Shown: positions 24,432 to 34,774 of the stretch, in pieces
How the letters are laid out: each line of letters opens with the position of its first letter
Position numbering within the stretch: position 1 is the first letter of the stretch
Source of the DNA: Brachionus plicatilis
Lineage: Eukaryota; Rotifera; Eurotatoria; Ploima; Brachionidae
DNA length: 64,000 bases
Reading direction: 5' to 3'
Assembly: GCA_010279815.1 (NCBI GenBank)
Contig: QEOQ01000353.1
Coordinates: forward strand, 148,464-212,463
Notes under the pieces: model-generated
Told to the model about the DNA's origin: nothing
Databases searched by the model: none
Seen by the model: the letters and a program-made list of their open reading frames with translations, nothing else
Translations under genes and position numbers: made by a program

Positions 24432-26088
24432 TTAAATTTTGTAGGCTTTGGCTAATTTTTCAAATTCGATTTTATCATATTTTTCCTTGTCACATTCAAT
24501 ATGACACATTAAATTGTTGATTGCTTTATGGCAAAAATTTTAAAACTTATTTTATTTTTAATTTTGTTAAGTACCTGATTTGTCGACAGATGTCAAAAAC
24601 ATAAGCTGTGTATTAAATCGTTTAACCTGAGATAAAAATTTCAAATAATCAAACAAATCTATAGTCGGATCTCTTATAAATAGGAAATAATTTCTAATTA
24701 ATTAAATTTAATGAATTATAAATTACTTGATAAAATATTCACTGAAAATAAGCAAAATTTTTGATAACTGATCACTTTCAAGACCGTTCAAAAACAACTT
24801 AGGATATTCTTGAGGTTTTATTTTCTAGAGAAAAAATACTAAAAAAAAACAATTTTTTAAATAAATTTTTTACTTTAAAATATGTTGCCAAGTCTTCCAT
24901 ACTGTTGTTCAACAACTGCCAGTCTTTTTTTAACTGATACCCATTGCTAGGCGCATCCGGAATAGCTTTGCGTTCAATTTTGATCTCATTTTTTTCTTCC
25001 AATTCAATTTTGTCCACTTTTTCAGCAATCTTGTCCTCTTCTTTTCCACCTAGACTAAATAAACTTTCATCTTTAGGAGTCAGTACAATTTTTTGGTTGA
25101 TTTGCTCGAGATTTTTCTTCACTTGATCCTTTTCCACAGACTCATCATTTATTTCCTCAATCAAGATTCGTTTAAGCGCTTTTTTTGACTTCTCTTCCTC
25201 TCTTTTACAAACCGGAAAAACAAGATTCCTGGATTCAATCAGCTGTTCAAGTTTACCAAGCTCTGACTGAGCCAATTTACTACTAGGCTCTAATTTAAGA
25301 ACCATTTCATAGTCTTTTCTGGCTTCTTCAAATTTGCCAAGCTTGAATCTGGCAGTAGCGCGTCTATGATAAGCCTTGGTGTATTTAGAATCGAGCTCAA
25401 TCGAAGTTGTACAGTCAACTTCGGCTGCAGCGTACTTTTCCTGCTTTATGAGACACATTGCTCGATTAGCCGGATACACTGCATTGATGGGATCAAGCTG
25501 AATCGCGCTGGTATAGCAGTTTATGGCCTCGTTGAGCATGTTGTCTTTAAAAAATTGATTTCCTCTTTCTTTTTCCCAATCAGCTCTTACTTTTCGCTGC
25601 TCTTCCTCCCATTCTTCGTCTGTGGTATACTCGGAACTCGAACTCTTGGCTTCGTCAATTTGTTGGCACATTTTGTCCTTAATTTACCAGATTAGCTTCA
25701 ATATTGACTCCTATTGAGTATTTATTTACCACATCTAGCTTATCCCAGGCTCTGTAGTCATAGCTTGACAATTTTTTTGTCGCTTGGGATGATGATTTAT
25801 CTTTTTTTAGCTTTTTTTTTTTCTTTTTGGGCGCAACCAAGTTTCTGATCGGTGGTAAGCCCTTTAAAAAGTAATTGAATCAAAATATTTAAAAAAGAAA
25901 ATTTGACTGACTTTATTAGAATTTTTAATCAATTCGGGATTTTCGAGAACTTTTTTCTCTTTTTCCCTGATATCTTTGGTCCAGCTTTCCAAGTCCTGGA
26001 AACAGTCCTGCATATAAGCATTGTTTTCTTTCAATTGATACTGCATTTCCACCAATTTGCGCTCATATTCGCCCACTTTTGAAGCCAT
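24432..26088 (-). CDS. RPAP3: RPAP3-type Hsp90 co-chaperone (R2TP subunit)
   Basis: Scaffold of the R2TP complex, which bridges Hsp90 to RUVBL1/2 for assembly of RNA polymerases, PIKKs, snoRNPs and axonemal dyneins. Six exons, 26088-25912, 25861-25730, 25677-24874, 24824-24727, 24672-24575 and 24523-24432, join in phase to 466 residues; introns are 49-54 nt. N-terminal helix (CFQDLESWTKDI), then LPPIRN, a lysine tract and SYDYRAWDKLDV as in human RPAP3. One TPR domain at about 134-235 carries the Hsp90 carboxylate clamp K139, N143, N174, K204, R208. The C-terminal RPAP3_C domain (about 345-466) includes WQLLNNSMEDLATYFK and YPKLFLNGLESDQ. Human RPAP3 has two TPR domains; this has one, like insect Spag. 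Head to head with PIH1D2. Confidence 0.95.
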
Positions 26089-26272
26089 TTTTTTGAAAAA
26101 TAAAATTTAAAAAAAACTTTTATTTTTCAATTTATTTTAATTTATATACTGATTTGACTATGGGCTAAAAATTAGTCTTTGAATTCCAGAAATTTCCATA
26201 GTTACCTTCAAAATAGTAAAGATATATAAATATTTTTTTTTAAACATTCAGAGTTCGAAAAATGGACTTTAT
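26072..26272. promoter_or_regulatory. RPAP3/PIH1D2 bidirectional promoter, copy 1
   Basis: About 200 bp running from the RPAP3 start codon (complement of 26086-26088) to a stranded ATGGACTTTATC that is the first four codons of PIH1D2, after which the sequence diverges. Nearly identical to copy 2 at 27281-27481. This copy is next to intact RPAP3 and so presumably drives it. No specific factor site is claimed. Confidence 0.8.
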
Positions 26273-26493
26273 CTGTAAAAAATTTTAAAAAAATATAATT
26301 TATTTTCCTTGCAACATCGTTTTTTTTTTTAAATTATGAAATTTGATAATTCAGCTGCAATCTTATAGGAACAACTTCATAAAAATCGGTCAAGAAATTT
26401 AAAATGGAATTTGCGGGACTTGGATTTATTGGTACAAAATGGATTAATAATTTGTAATTGAAAAATCAATTCAACTTTTAATTACTTAAAGAT

Positions 26494-26990
26494 GACATCT
26501 TGAAATTGATGGTCAATTCAAAATATCATTTCAATTCAAAGAGTTTATCTTTAGATATTAAAATTAATATTTAAATTTATATAAATAATTTTAATGCAAC
26601 ATGCTTTAAATATTTGTAGATTTCAGAAATAAAATAATTTAAAATAAAATTATCTCAACCGATTGATAAAATCGATTTTTAAATTTAAATATATAAACTG
26701 ATTTATTGAGGGGTTTATTTTGGAATTTTTTATTTCAAAGGTATTTGTCTCTAACATTCAAAATTAAAGATTAAATTTAAAAATGAATTTCAAATATTAA
26801 ATTCCAAATAAGTAATAAAATGAAAAGATCGATCTTTCCGTAAAACATTTTTAAAATAAAAAAATTATTTTATTTTTAAATAATCATAAAAATAAAACAT
26901 TATAATTAAATTTAAATATTGATTTTAAAATCAAATGATAAACTCTTTGAAATTAAATGATATTTTTAATTGATCATCAACTTCAAGAAA
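26494..26990. mobile_element. M1 foldback element, second copy
   Basis: Left end starts GACATCTTGAAATTGATGGT and the right half is its inverted copy ending near ATCATCAACTTCAAGAAATC. Inside are the same subterminal blocks as in the 708-1218 element, such as GAGTTTATCTTTAGA and AAAGATCGATC. It sits between the two promoter copies. A clear target duplication was not found. Confidence 0.75.
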
Positions 26991-27280
26991 TCTTTAATAT
27001 TTCCATAGTTAATAATATAAACTTAATTTACAATAAAGCTTATAAATTATTTGATAAATTTGATTTATTTTACAAAAATTTTAAATTTAAATGAAAGAGT
27101 TAATTTAAATTAAATTTATTACTCTTTTTATGTATAATTTGACTTTATTTTAAAAAACATATTGTATATTTATTTAAAATAAATAAATAAATAAATTTCA
27201 AATAAATGAAGTGTTAATCAATCTTTAAAATAGATAAGGCAGTAATTTAACCTTGAAGTCTTAAAAAAAGACCATTTTTG

Positions 27281-27481
27281 CTCACTTTCGAAGCCATTTT
27301 TTTGGAAAATGAAATTTAAAAAAAAATCTTTATTTTCAATTTATTTTAATTTATATACTGATTTGACTATGGGCTAAAAATTAGTCTTTGAATTCAAGAA
27401 ATTTCCATAGTTACCTTCAAAATAGGAAAAATATATAAATATTTTTTTTAAACATTCAGAGTTCGAAAAATGGACTTTATC
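27281..27481. promoter_or_regulatory. RPAP3/PIH1D2 bidirectional promoter, copy 2
   Basis: Same 200 bp as 26072-26272. Here the RPAP3 side is a dead stub of the first few codons (complement of CATTTTGAAGCC-like sequence near 27295), while the PIH1D2 side continues into the real gene. Shared blocks include GACTATGGGCTAAAAATTAG and TTTCCATAGTTACCTTCAAA. Confidence 0.8.
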
Positions 27482-28539
27482 AATTTGTCAAAAACTTCCA
27501 AAGAGTCCAAAAATGACTCTTACACAAAACAAGCCCAACACATTTGGTCAATGTTGGATGACATGGCCACAAGCAATCCTCAATCTTACAAGTAATTTTT
27601 ATTTTTGATAAAATTTTTCAAGAAATCATTTTAATAAATATTTAATTAAAAAACAAATTATTTTTAAATTAAATTTTTAAAAGGAATTTTATTGATAAAA
27701 CATTAAAAGAAGGCAGAGAAGCACTGAAGCCGCCCGAAGCTCATATGTGTGTAAAAACAAGTCTTTTAGAACCAAAAAAGTGTACCTTATTTATAAATGT
27801 ATTTTCATGGAATCGAATACCAGAGCCCAAAAATGATTCAGACCCGATTCCTGTATTCGGCAAAGAGCTTATTTTTGACAAAAATGTCAGCTTTATCAAC
27901 ATAGCCTTTAGTCCACAGATATTGGAAAAATACGGCAAAAATTCAAACCAAAAAGAAGAACTAGATATGCTCATTGATCTATCTATCAAATTTATTCAAA
28001 ATCAAAATAAATGTAGAATAGATGAAACGAATTTTAGTGTTTTGAATTCAAATTTTTATGGAGATTTGGCTCAGAACTTGGTTAATTTAACCCAGAAGCA
28101 AAGCGAAAAATTAAAATCAGACCTTGATATAGCCAAAGAAGCACTTGATTCAATGGGACTAAAGAACAGCAATTTACCTGATAATCTTTTAAATGAACTT
28201 GCTGGTATTGGAATGGATCCTTCGTCAAGCAAAGAGTCAAAAAGAAATCTGATAGAAGAATTAGATGAAAAAAAAATACCCGAATATGAGGAAAAATTTA
28301 TTCAAAACAATAGCGGATGTATACACGAAATAAGAATATACCTGCCTAAAATAAGCTCGTTCAAAGAATGTGACTTGAATATAGATAAAAATGAGGTTGT
28401 TTTAAATGCGTTGAATTATAGGACTTTGAAAATAGCTCTAGTCAAAAATGGTCAAAATTATGATTTTGATGAAAATAAAATAGAAGCTAAATTTGTCAAA
28501 AATAAATCAATTTTAAAAATTAAAATTCCATGCCAATAA
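27470..28539 (+). CDS. PIH1D2: PIH1 domain-containing protein 2
   Basis: Hsp90/R2TP-type adaptor; in vertebrates PIH1D2 works with SPAG1 and RUVBL1/2 in a variant co-chaperone complex linked to dynein-arm assembly. Two exons, 27470-27591 and 27684-28539, join over a 92-nt intron to 325 residues. The N-terminus QHIWSMLDDMATSNPQSYK and PPEAHMCVKTSLLEPKK...LFINVFSWNRIPEP is the PIH1 domain and resembles PIH1D2 more than PIH1D1, with its typical LLDDLA--DP--Y--F opening. A low-complexity linker at about 175-230 is followed by a C-terminal CS-like domain beginning HEIRIYLPKI and ending ILKIKIPCQ. Starts from the promoter shared with RPAP3. Confidence 0.92.
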
Positions 28540-29242
28540 TGAAAATAAAAATTTGTGATTTTTTTTGTTTTTTTTTAATTTTACATTACAAGTGTTCAAA
28601 ATAATTTTCAAAAATTTTAATTGGGAAAAAATAAAGTAAAATAAAAAAATTTTGCTAGATTCTTCGATTTTTGTACATTGGAAAAAAAATAAATATATTT
28701 TCTTTAAGATAACTAGAAAATCAAAATATTTATATTATTTTATTTTATTTATTAAAAAATATAATTTTTAAATTAATTAAATCTAATTGAAACAAGTAAA
28801 TCTAATTGAAAAATTTAATTTGTAAAATACCGTAAACCCTTGCGCATAGACGCAGCAGTTAATACCTAGCCCTGCCACTACCGCAATGCGGCTAATCCCA
28901 GTCATTTCATGTTAAAAAAAATTAAAAAAAGATTTTTTGCGCCTAAGACAGGATCCGGTAATTACCATGTGGTAAACCCAAGAATTTGTCGTTTTACCGC
29001 ACCATAAACTGATTCATAACTGCGAAAAAAAAAATTAAAATAAGCATTTAAATGCTGTTATAGGTCGATTTTAATTTATTAAAGTTTCGAAACAACCGCA
29101 TGCGGTAAAATTAAGTTTTTAAGGAAAAATAAAAACATTTTTTAAAAAGAGAAAAAAATTTAAAAAGTTGGTTTTGCAATTTTTCTTTTTTCTTTTTTTC
29201 TACGCTTTTCTTTTTTTTACTATTTTGAAAATTGAATAAATC
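28540..29242. other. Intergenic DNA with a GC-richer patch
   Basis: The patch at about 28840-29120 contains repeated CCGTAAAC, CCGCAATGCGG, CGGTAATTACC and CCGCATGCGG motifs able to form small hairpins. I tested it by eye for a tRNA or tRNA-derived SINE and found no A/B boxes. Probably a degraded repeat. Confidence 0.4.
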
Positions 29243-29339
29243 CAGAGTTGTTTTTAAGTCACAAGTCTTAAGTCAAGTCAAGTCAATGACTTAAATTTTT
29301 GTGACTTAGACTTAAAACTGTGACTTAAAAACAAGTCTG
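29243..29339. mobile_element. Miniature element of the CAGAGTTG/AAGTCAAGTC family
   Basis: Begins CAGAGTTGTTTTTAAGTCAC and ends GTGACTTAAAAACAAGTCTG, with GTCAAGTCAAGTCAATGACT inside. It is a slightly longer relative of the perfect element at 42459-42536. No target duplication visible. Confidence 0.75.
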
Positions 29340-29717
29340 GTATTATCTTAATAATTGGAGAATTTTAAATAATATTTGGGAGAAATAAATAAATTATTCT
29401 TTTTGATATATTTGAATCAATTTCAATGGCCCTTTGTTTTTTAGTATTGTAATAAGCCTCGTAAGACTTATACTTAAATGTGGAAAATGAAATAAAAACA
29501 AGTTTTTGATTGCAAATATTTTTTGATATCGGAAATAATAAAGATTTGTGTCTCAACAGTATTACAGATTATCTTTTGATCCTTGTCATATAATCTATCT
29601 GAAAGTATATAGAATAAATAAAAATTAATTTTCTTTGCTGACATTTGTAGATTTTAATTTGCAAAAAAACAATTTTTAAAAATTTTTTGAAAAATTTATT
29701 ATAGATAAATAAATAAA

Positions 29718-32700
29718 TTAATATTGATCAACATCTCTGAAATTTTTTTCAAGTCTGGGCGATTTTTTGCTTGCCGAAATAACCGGTTTTTCGATAATAC
29801 TTTTGAAAATTGATTTAATAAGTAAATATTTGTTGGAAGGTAATTGTCTTAAATCTTCACTTTCATCCAAATTTCTATCCATTTGAGACTTGCTTTGCGT
29901 TTGAGTCAAACTAGCGATTAGCTTATCTATTATAAAATTTTCCATTTGTTCTTCGATTGGAAAAAGTTCTCTGACTAAATTAAGTATACAATTTACTGTT
30001 TCTAAAATCCCCTTGTCCATGGTGTTCCAGTTTGATTCATCTTTAGAATTTTCCTTGTAATAAGACATCAGATGGGATATTTCTTGATCTCTAATCACAG
30101 GTTCTTTTAAATGATTGATCCATGTCCACATCATGGCTGCCAAAACCAAAGGATTATATTCTTGGTACAAAATGTCGTAGCCGTCATTTGTTTCATTAAT
30201 CAATCGTTGATATTCCAAAACTATTTTCATCAATTTAGACGAATATTTAGTTTTAATTAAAGACTCAGCTATTTCATTCAAGGAAAATGAAGAGTCCGGA
30301 TTGGAATGGTGTCTAATTTTTAAAAATTTAAATAAAATAACTTTTAAAATTATTTTTTATTCCTGGGCTACCTATTCTCATTTTTCGGGACTGTTAAAGT
30401 ATTTGAATTTTCATTTTTTGGACATTTTTTAATCAGTTTGATTAATTTTCGGCAACAAATATAAATAATCTTTAGAATTAAATATAAGAATAATTATTTT
30501 GATTTTTCCCAATGATTTGTCCAAACTAAAAAAATTACCTTTGGAATGTGTCTAATATTTTTTAATTCATTACCATGCAAAAGAAGTCTTTGTCTTATCA
30601 AAAATGTATTGAGACTAAAGCTTGTGAACAAATGTGACTCACCGGATTCTAAGTTCAATGATCGACTTAAATTAGTCATCGTTTGACAAAAAACAACTCT
30701 CAATGGCTTCAAATAATTTTCAAATTCTTTGGCACATGCTATTTGGACATCCATTTGAACCGAGTTTTGCCTTAGAATTTTTTTAAATAAGTGTTTAGAC
30801 ATTTAAGGTATTTTAGAAATTCAGTCACAAATCTCAAATAAAGTGCAAGTCCGGACTTTTAATTTTTTTAAATAAAGTTCAAGTCCAAGATCTTTTTTTT
30901 CTTTCAAAAGTCTTAAATATTCTGGTATCTAAGATTTGAATGGCTTAAATGAATGGAATGGCACCTTTTCTGTTTTCACCTAGCAGAAAATATTTAGTTT
31001 TTTTAAGCCATTCAAATCTTAGATACCAGAATATTTAAGTTAATTGTAAAAAAAGTTTTCCCAAGTGTTTTCAAACACATGAGGTAATTTACAATTCAAA
31101 TTGTCAATTAGATACAGTATTGATTTGAGACGATGTTTTTGGTATTTTGTACGAAAAATAACATAAACTTAAATAAGCAAAATATGGTAAAATATAAACC
31201 TAATTAAAATTTAAATATTTTCAAAACAAAAAAACTGTTTTATTAATTTAATTAATAATTTTATAAATTTTTTAATCATATATTTTTTATTTTTATTAGT
31301 TTTTTTTTATTTTTAAATTTTAATTAGGCATATAATTTACTTTTTTTACTTACTTTCACCTTTTTTTACTATGTTTTACTGGAGAAAAAATGTGAATTTA
31401 CGAAAAATTACGGTATTTTACGCAATATTGTTTTACAGAAAATAACCTCTTTTTATTGAACAAAAATATTTTGGTAAAAAATTACCAAAAACATCGTCTC
31501 AAATCAATACTGTATGTACTAAACAAATTTTATTTAGATAAAAAAAAAGTAGTATGAACCGAAGCTTCGACTACTTACTTTGTACCCTCAAAAAAGTTCA
31601 TTAGACAAAAACTTAGATAATCAAAGCATTAAATTTTACAAAAATAAAATCAATTCAATTTTGGTTGAAGACTACCTGAAGTGGTTGTAAAGTGTTAATT
31701 CGATTTTGACATGTGGCCATGGTGGCGAAAAAAATATATTTGCAAACATATTGTTGCATTAGCATGTCGTGATAAAGTCCTGGAATGTCATCAAAATTCT
31801 AAAGATGTGCCTTTAGGAGAAAATAGAAAAAAAGGCACCTGTCACAATACTAGCAAAAAAAAGGCGTAGAATATCTGCAGGTTTAAAAAAATCAACAAAA
31901 GATTTTTAAATAAAGTTGCTATTCGCTCTAAAAAATCAAAAAAAAAAAAAAATTTTACTCAGAATATTTATTTTTTGTTTTTAATCAAACATAAGTGTTT
32001 AAAATAATTCGAAACGCAATTTACTTTTCTTTTTTTTTTTGATATCCAAGTCTGATTTTAATTAGAAAATTAAATACTATTAAAAAAATTAAAAATTTCT
32101 CTAAAAAAATATTTGATACCTTTTGATCTAAAGCAATGTGAAATTTTAGTACAAAAATTAAAAACTTAATAATTTTAAATTTTAAACTCAAAAACTGTGC
32201 AAATTTCTGTAAAATGCACACCATCAAAAAATACTTGATTAAACTTCGCAATAAATTGCAGAGCTTTTGTATAAATTTGTACTCTTTACAAAACCATTTT
32301 TGCACAACTAAATAAAAAAAAATATAAAAATTTTACTTTTTGTACCGTAATTTTTGTGCTAAAATTTCACATTGCCTTGATCTAATACCTAAACAATTTG
32401 ATCCCTAAAAACGTATTTGATATCTTGAAAATAGGAGCCTAGAATTAATCACTTACTAAGGAAGCTTGTTTCACTCATTTGCTACTCTGTTAGTAAAAAA
32501 GTGTTTCCTCTGACTGAAATTATTAATTCCCTGCCCGGTTAGTCTTTATTTGTGTCTTTCAATTGCCTCAGCAGGTCCTAATGAAGAAACCGAGTTACAT
32601 CTGATAGAACGCTTTGATCAGTTAACTTGATTGATATTTTTGGTATTTAAAAAGCTTGATTATGTCACCTCTTTTTTTATAAGAATTTTTTGTTTCATCT

Positions 32701-33726
32701 TTAATTTCATTTTTTTTTAAATAGAAAATTTTTATGCACAATTTGTACTGAATTTCACCTTACCAAAACTTTAGTAATAAATAAAAACCTTTTTTCTCTA
32801 ATATGTTTAATGGCTTCATTGGCATTCATTCTCTGGGAATAGATTAGGGAGCAAGCAATCAAAAGTCCAGTTCTGCCAAGACCTGCATGACAATGAACAG
32901 CCAATTTCCCTTGGCTAAGCGCAAACTCAATTACTTTTACCATGTCCAACATTTGACTCTTAGAACTAATGCTGAAATCTTCAAGTTCATAGTTATAATA
33001 AAAAACTAAAATAAATTATTTTTAAAAATCCAATGGTCAAACATTTGGCTAAAGACTTGCTTTCATTTTTTTGAAAATCAACTGGATCGTATGAATATCC
33101 GGTTGATTCAAGAATGCCTTCGCCGCAGTATTTATGCTCATTGCGCGATTGCAAATTAAAAATTGACTTAATTCCGGCTCTAAATTTTAAATAAATATTT
33201 AAAAAATAAATTTATTTTATATCATTTTATCTTTTATTAAAATATTTACTTAATTACTAATATCAAAAAATTAAATATTACTCTTTCATTTTTTGAATGA
33301 AATTAGTGTTTTTAATGAGACTGTCTCTCGGTCTGGCCATGGCAACAATGTCGTCAGTGATCCTAGCATTTTTTTAATTCAAAAGAGATTATTTTTTATT
33401 TTAAAAAACATCAAGTACCAATGTGAAAAAATTCCGGGTATAGCCATTTCTTCCGGCGGCCAATTTGATGTTTCATATTTGCATTTTTTTCCTTTACATC
33501 CCAACTTGCAAGCCATGTCGTGTGGCACTACTTTTCTGAATCCCTGAGAAATGCTTCCGTATGGTGATTTTGCATCCGGTGCTTGATTTCCGCTGTTCAC
33601 GGACTTATGCGTATCCAATGAAGCTGATGAATAATTTTTGGTATGCTGAAAATGACTGTCACTCGCTGCCAATGGTTCCAAATTGCGTCTATTCTTGAAA
33701 TTTGATTCTCTCGGTGAATTGCTCAT
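29718..33726 (-). CDS. PTPDC1: PTPDC1-type dual-specificity protein phosphatase
   Basis: Cysteine-dependent protein phosphatase; vertebrate PTPDC1 has been implicated in cilium formation or maintenance. Seven exons, 33726-33419, 33362-33282, 33179-33043, 33005-32789, 30770-30539, 30469-30372 and 30312-29718, join in phase to 555 residues. Conserved order: CKYE near residue 80, ITDDIVAMARP, AGIKSIFNLQ, FYYNYELED (D185 may be the general acid), and the P-loop HCHAGLGRTG with Cys214 and Arg220. Further matches are NTFLIRQRLLLHGNE and the C-terminal PLVLAAMMWTWINHLKEPVI, both typical of PTPDC1. Intron 4 is 2018 nt and full of repeats; the others are 37-102 nt. The 37-nt intron 3 is the least certain border. 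An X-box-like site lies about 140 bp upstream. Confidence 0.93.
30815..30905. repeat. AAGTCCGGA-type repeat fragment in PTPDC1 intron 4
   Basis: Short stretch with CAGTCACAAATCTCAAAT, GCAAGTCCGGACTTTT and CAAGTCCAAGATC, related to the GTCAAGTC family also seen near 19400, 46430, 57440 and 63060. Boundaries unclear. Confidence 0.5.
30912..31039. repeat. Perfect 38-bp inverted repeat, 52-bp loop
   Basis: Left arm 30912-30949 begins CTTAAATATTCTGGTATCTA; right arm 31002-31039 is its exact reverse complement. Lies in PTPDC1 intron 4 and would form a stable hairpin in the pre-mRNA. Possibly a miniature transposon or a recent foldback. Confidence 0.9.
31113..31514. mobile_element. Tc1/mariner-type MITE
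   Basis: About 400 bp bounded by inverted ends CAGTATTGATTTGAGACGAT...(continuing TGTTTTTGGTA) and flanked on both sides by TA, the target duplication of Tc1/mariner elements. The interior is AT-rich, non-coding, with repeated TTTTTACT/TTACGG motifs. In PTPDC1 intron 4. Confidence 0.85.
31590..31885 (+). pseudogene. MULE-type transposase fragment with SWIM-like zinc finger
   Basis: Reads SIKFYKNKINSILVEDYLKW, then, after frame changes, TCGH and KKYICKHIVALACRDKV (TGCAAACAT at 31741-31749), then VPLGENRKKGTCHNTSKKKA and a stop. A CxC...CKHI finger followed by 'LG-KRK-GRP-KAKKAL'-like sequence is the C-terminus of MULE transposases. Broken by frameshifts and stops; an insertion in PTPDC1 intron 4. 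Confidence 0.65.
32114..32390. repeat. Foldback repeat
   Basis: The left arm around GCAATGTGAAATTTTAGTAC (about 32132-32160) pairs with a right arm containing its reverse complement (about 32348-32385), with roughly 34 of 37 positions matching. The interior is AT-rich and non-coding. In PTPDC1 intron 4. Confidence 0.7.
32430..32710 (-). pseudogene. LINE 3' fragment (family C-like)
   Basis: Minus-strand pieces read RGDIIKLFKYQK, FSQRKHFFTNRVANE and NKLP, the typical C-terminal end of CR1/Jockey-like reverse transcriptase proteins (compare KTFSQIEW/FTNRVVKGWNKLP at 42180). Several stops and frame changes. In PTPDC1 intron 4. Confidence 0.65.
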
Positions 33727-33860
33727 TTTAAATGTTCATTGTAGATTGATTGGTTTTATTAGACAGGTCGAGCAAGATTTTGGTTGTAAAAAATTGAATA
33801 CTGACGTCAAACTTATGAATTAAATTAAAGAATTTTCAATTTTGTTTGAAAAAATATTAT

Positions 33861-33874
33861 GTTACCATGGAAAT
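33861..33874 (-). promoter_or_regulatory. X-box-like motif upstream of PTPDC1
   Basis: GTTACCATGGAAAT matches the RFX-factor X-box (GTTRCCATGGYAAC; the variant GTTACCATGGAAAC) at 13 of 14 positions. It lies 135-148 bp upstream of the PTPDC1 start codon. RFX factors drive ciliary genes in animals, which suits a cilium-linked phosphatase. One chance match in 64 kb is not excluded, although the motif is GC-richer than its surroundings. Confidence 0.5.
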
Positions 33875-34140
33875 ATGAACTAAGCAAAATATTATTTTAA
33901 TTAGAAAAATGAAAATATTTCAAGCCAGAGTCTAATCAAACATTATTTGTTTTATTTTTTGTGTATTATAATTTAAAGGTGCTAAAATTGAGTGTTTTAT
34001 TTCTCGTAGATAATTCATTCAAACACTATCATTTACTTGAAATAATAGTGTTTGAAATAAATTTTAGTATAATCTATAGTAGAATTTAAAATCACAGGCC
34101 ATCAAGTTCTTAAATCAGTATCAATTTTATTTAATTAATT
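33875..34140. other. AT-rich intergenic DNA
   Basis: Contains a short inverted repeat around AAACACTAT (about 34020-34055). Otherwise nothing recognised. Confidence 0.4.
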
Positions 34141-34584
34141 TATTTAATTTTATTATAAAATTTTGTCTTCAAAAAATTGGAAGCTCAACCACAATACACT
34201 AGCTAGTCTTTACAAGGCACTTATTGGCTCAATTCTGGATTATAATTTTCCATGTCTTAACTCATTCTCCGAATCAGGTTTACAAAAGTTACAAGTTATT
34301 GAAAATACTGCTGTTAGATGCATTCTAAAACTTCCTCTCAGAACCTCATCTGAATCATTATTCTATGAAGCAGAAAATAAATTGAATATCAGTAAAATTG
34401 ACCACAGATTAAACAATCTCTTAGAAAATTACCTTCGTAATGGTCTTGATTATTCAGTTTCATTGACTAAAAGACTTGTTTCGGAGTATCAAAGAGGCTT
34501 CGATTCTAGATTTATTACGAATCCCACTCCTCTATGTAGCTGCTACCTAATTATACAAAAATTTTCTGACTCTTAAGATCTTGT
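34141..34584 (+). pseudogene. LINE family A reverse transcriptase C-terminus
   Basis: Open frame of about 137 codons (34163-34576) reading LASLYKALIGSILDYNFPCL, ENTAVRCILKL and PTPLCSCYL. It is the same C-terminal domain as in the copy at 36974-37453. 5' truncated, and its 3' end runs into the N gap, so length is unknown. Confidence 0.85.
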
Positions 34585-34741
34585 NNNNNNNNNNNNNNNN
34601 NNNNNNNNNNNNNNNNNNNNNNNNNNNNNNNNNNNNNNNNNNNNNNNNNNNNNNNNNNNNNNNNNNNNNNNNNNNNNNNNNNNNNNNNNNNNNNNNNNNN
34701 NNNNNNNNNNNNNNNNNNNNNNNNNNNNNNNNNNNNNNNNN
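34585..34741. other. Assembly gap (N run)
   Basis: 157 unknown bases flanked on the right by an ATA repeat and on the left by LINE sequence. The gap probably reflects repeats that could not be bridged. Confidence 0.99.

Positions 34742-34774
<33 letters not shown>

Noticed and set aside
28840..28925. Possible tRNA or tRNA-derived SINE in a GC-richer patch
   Set aside because: No cloverleaf arms, no A or B box and no CCA-adjacent acceptor stem could be drawn.
32021..32305. 94-codon minus-strand hydrophobic frame
   Set aside because: Lies in an AT-rich foldback within PTPDC1 intron 4; composition explains it.
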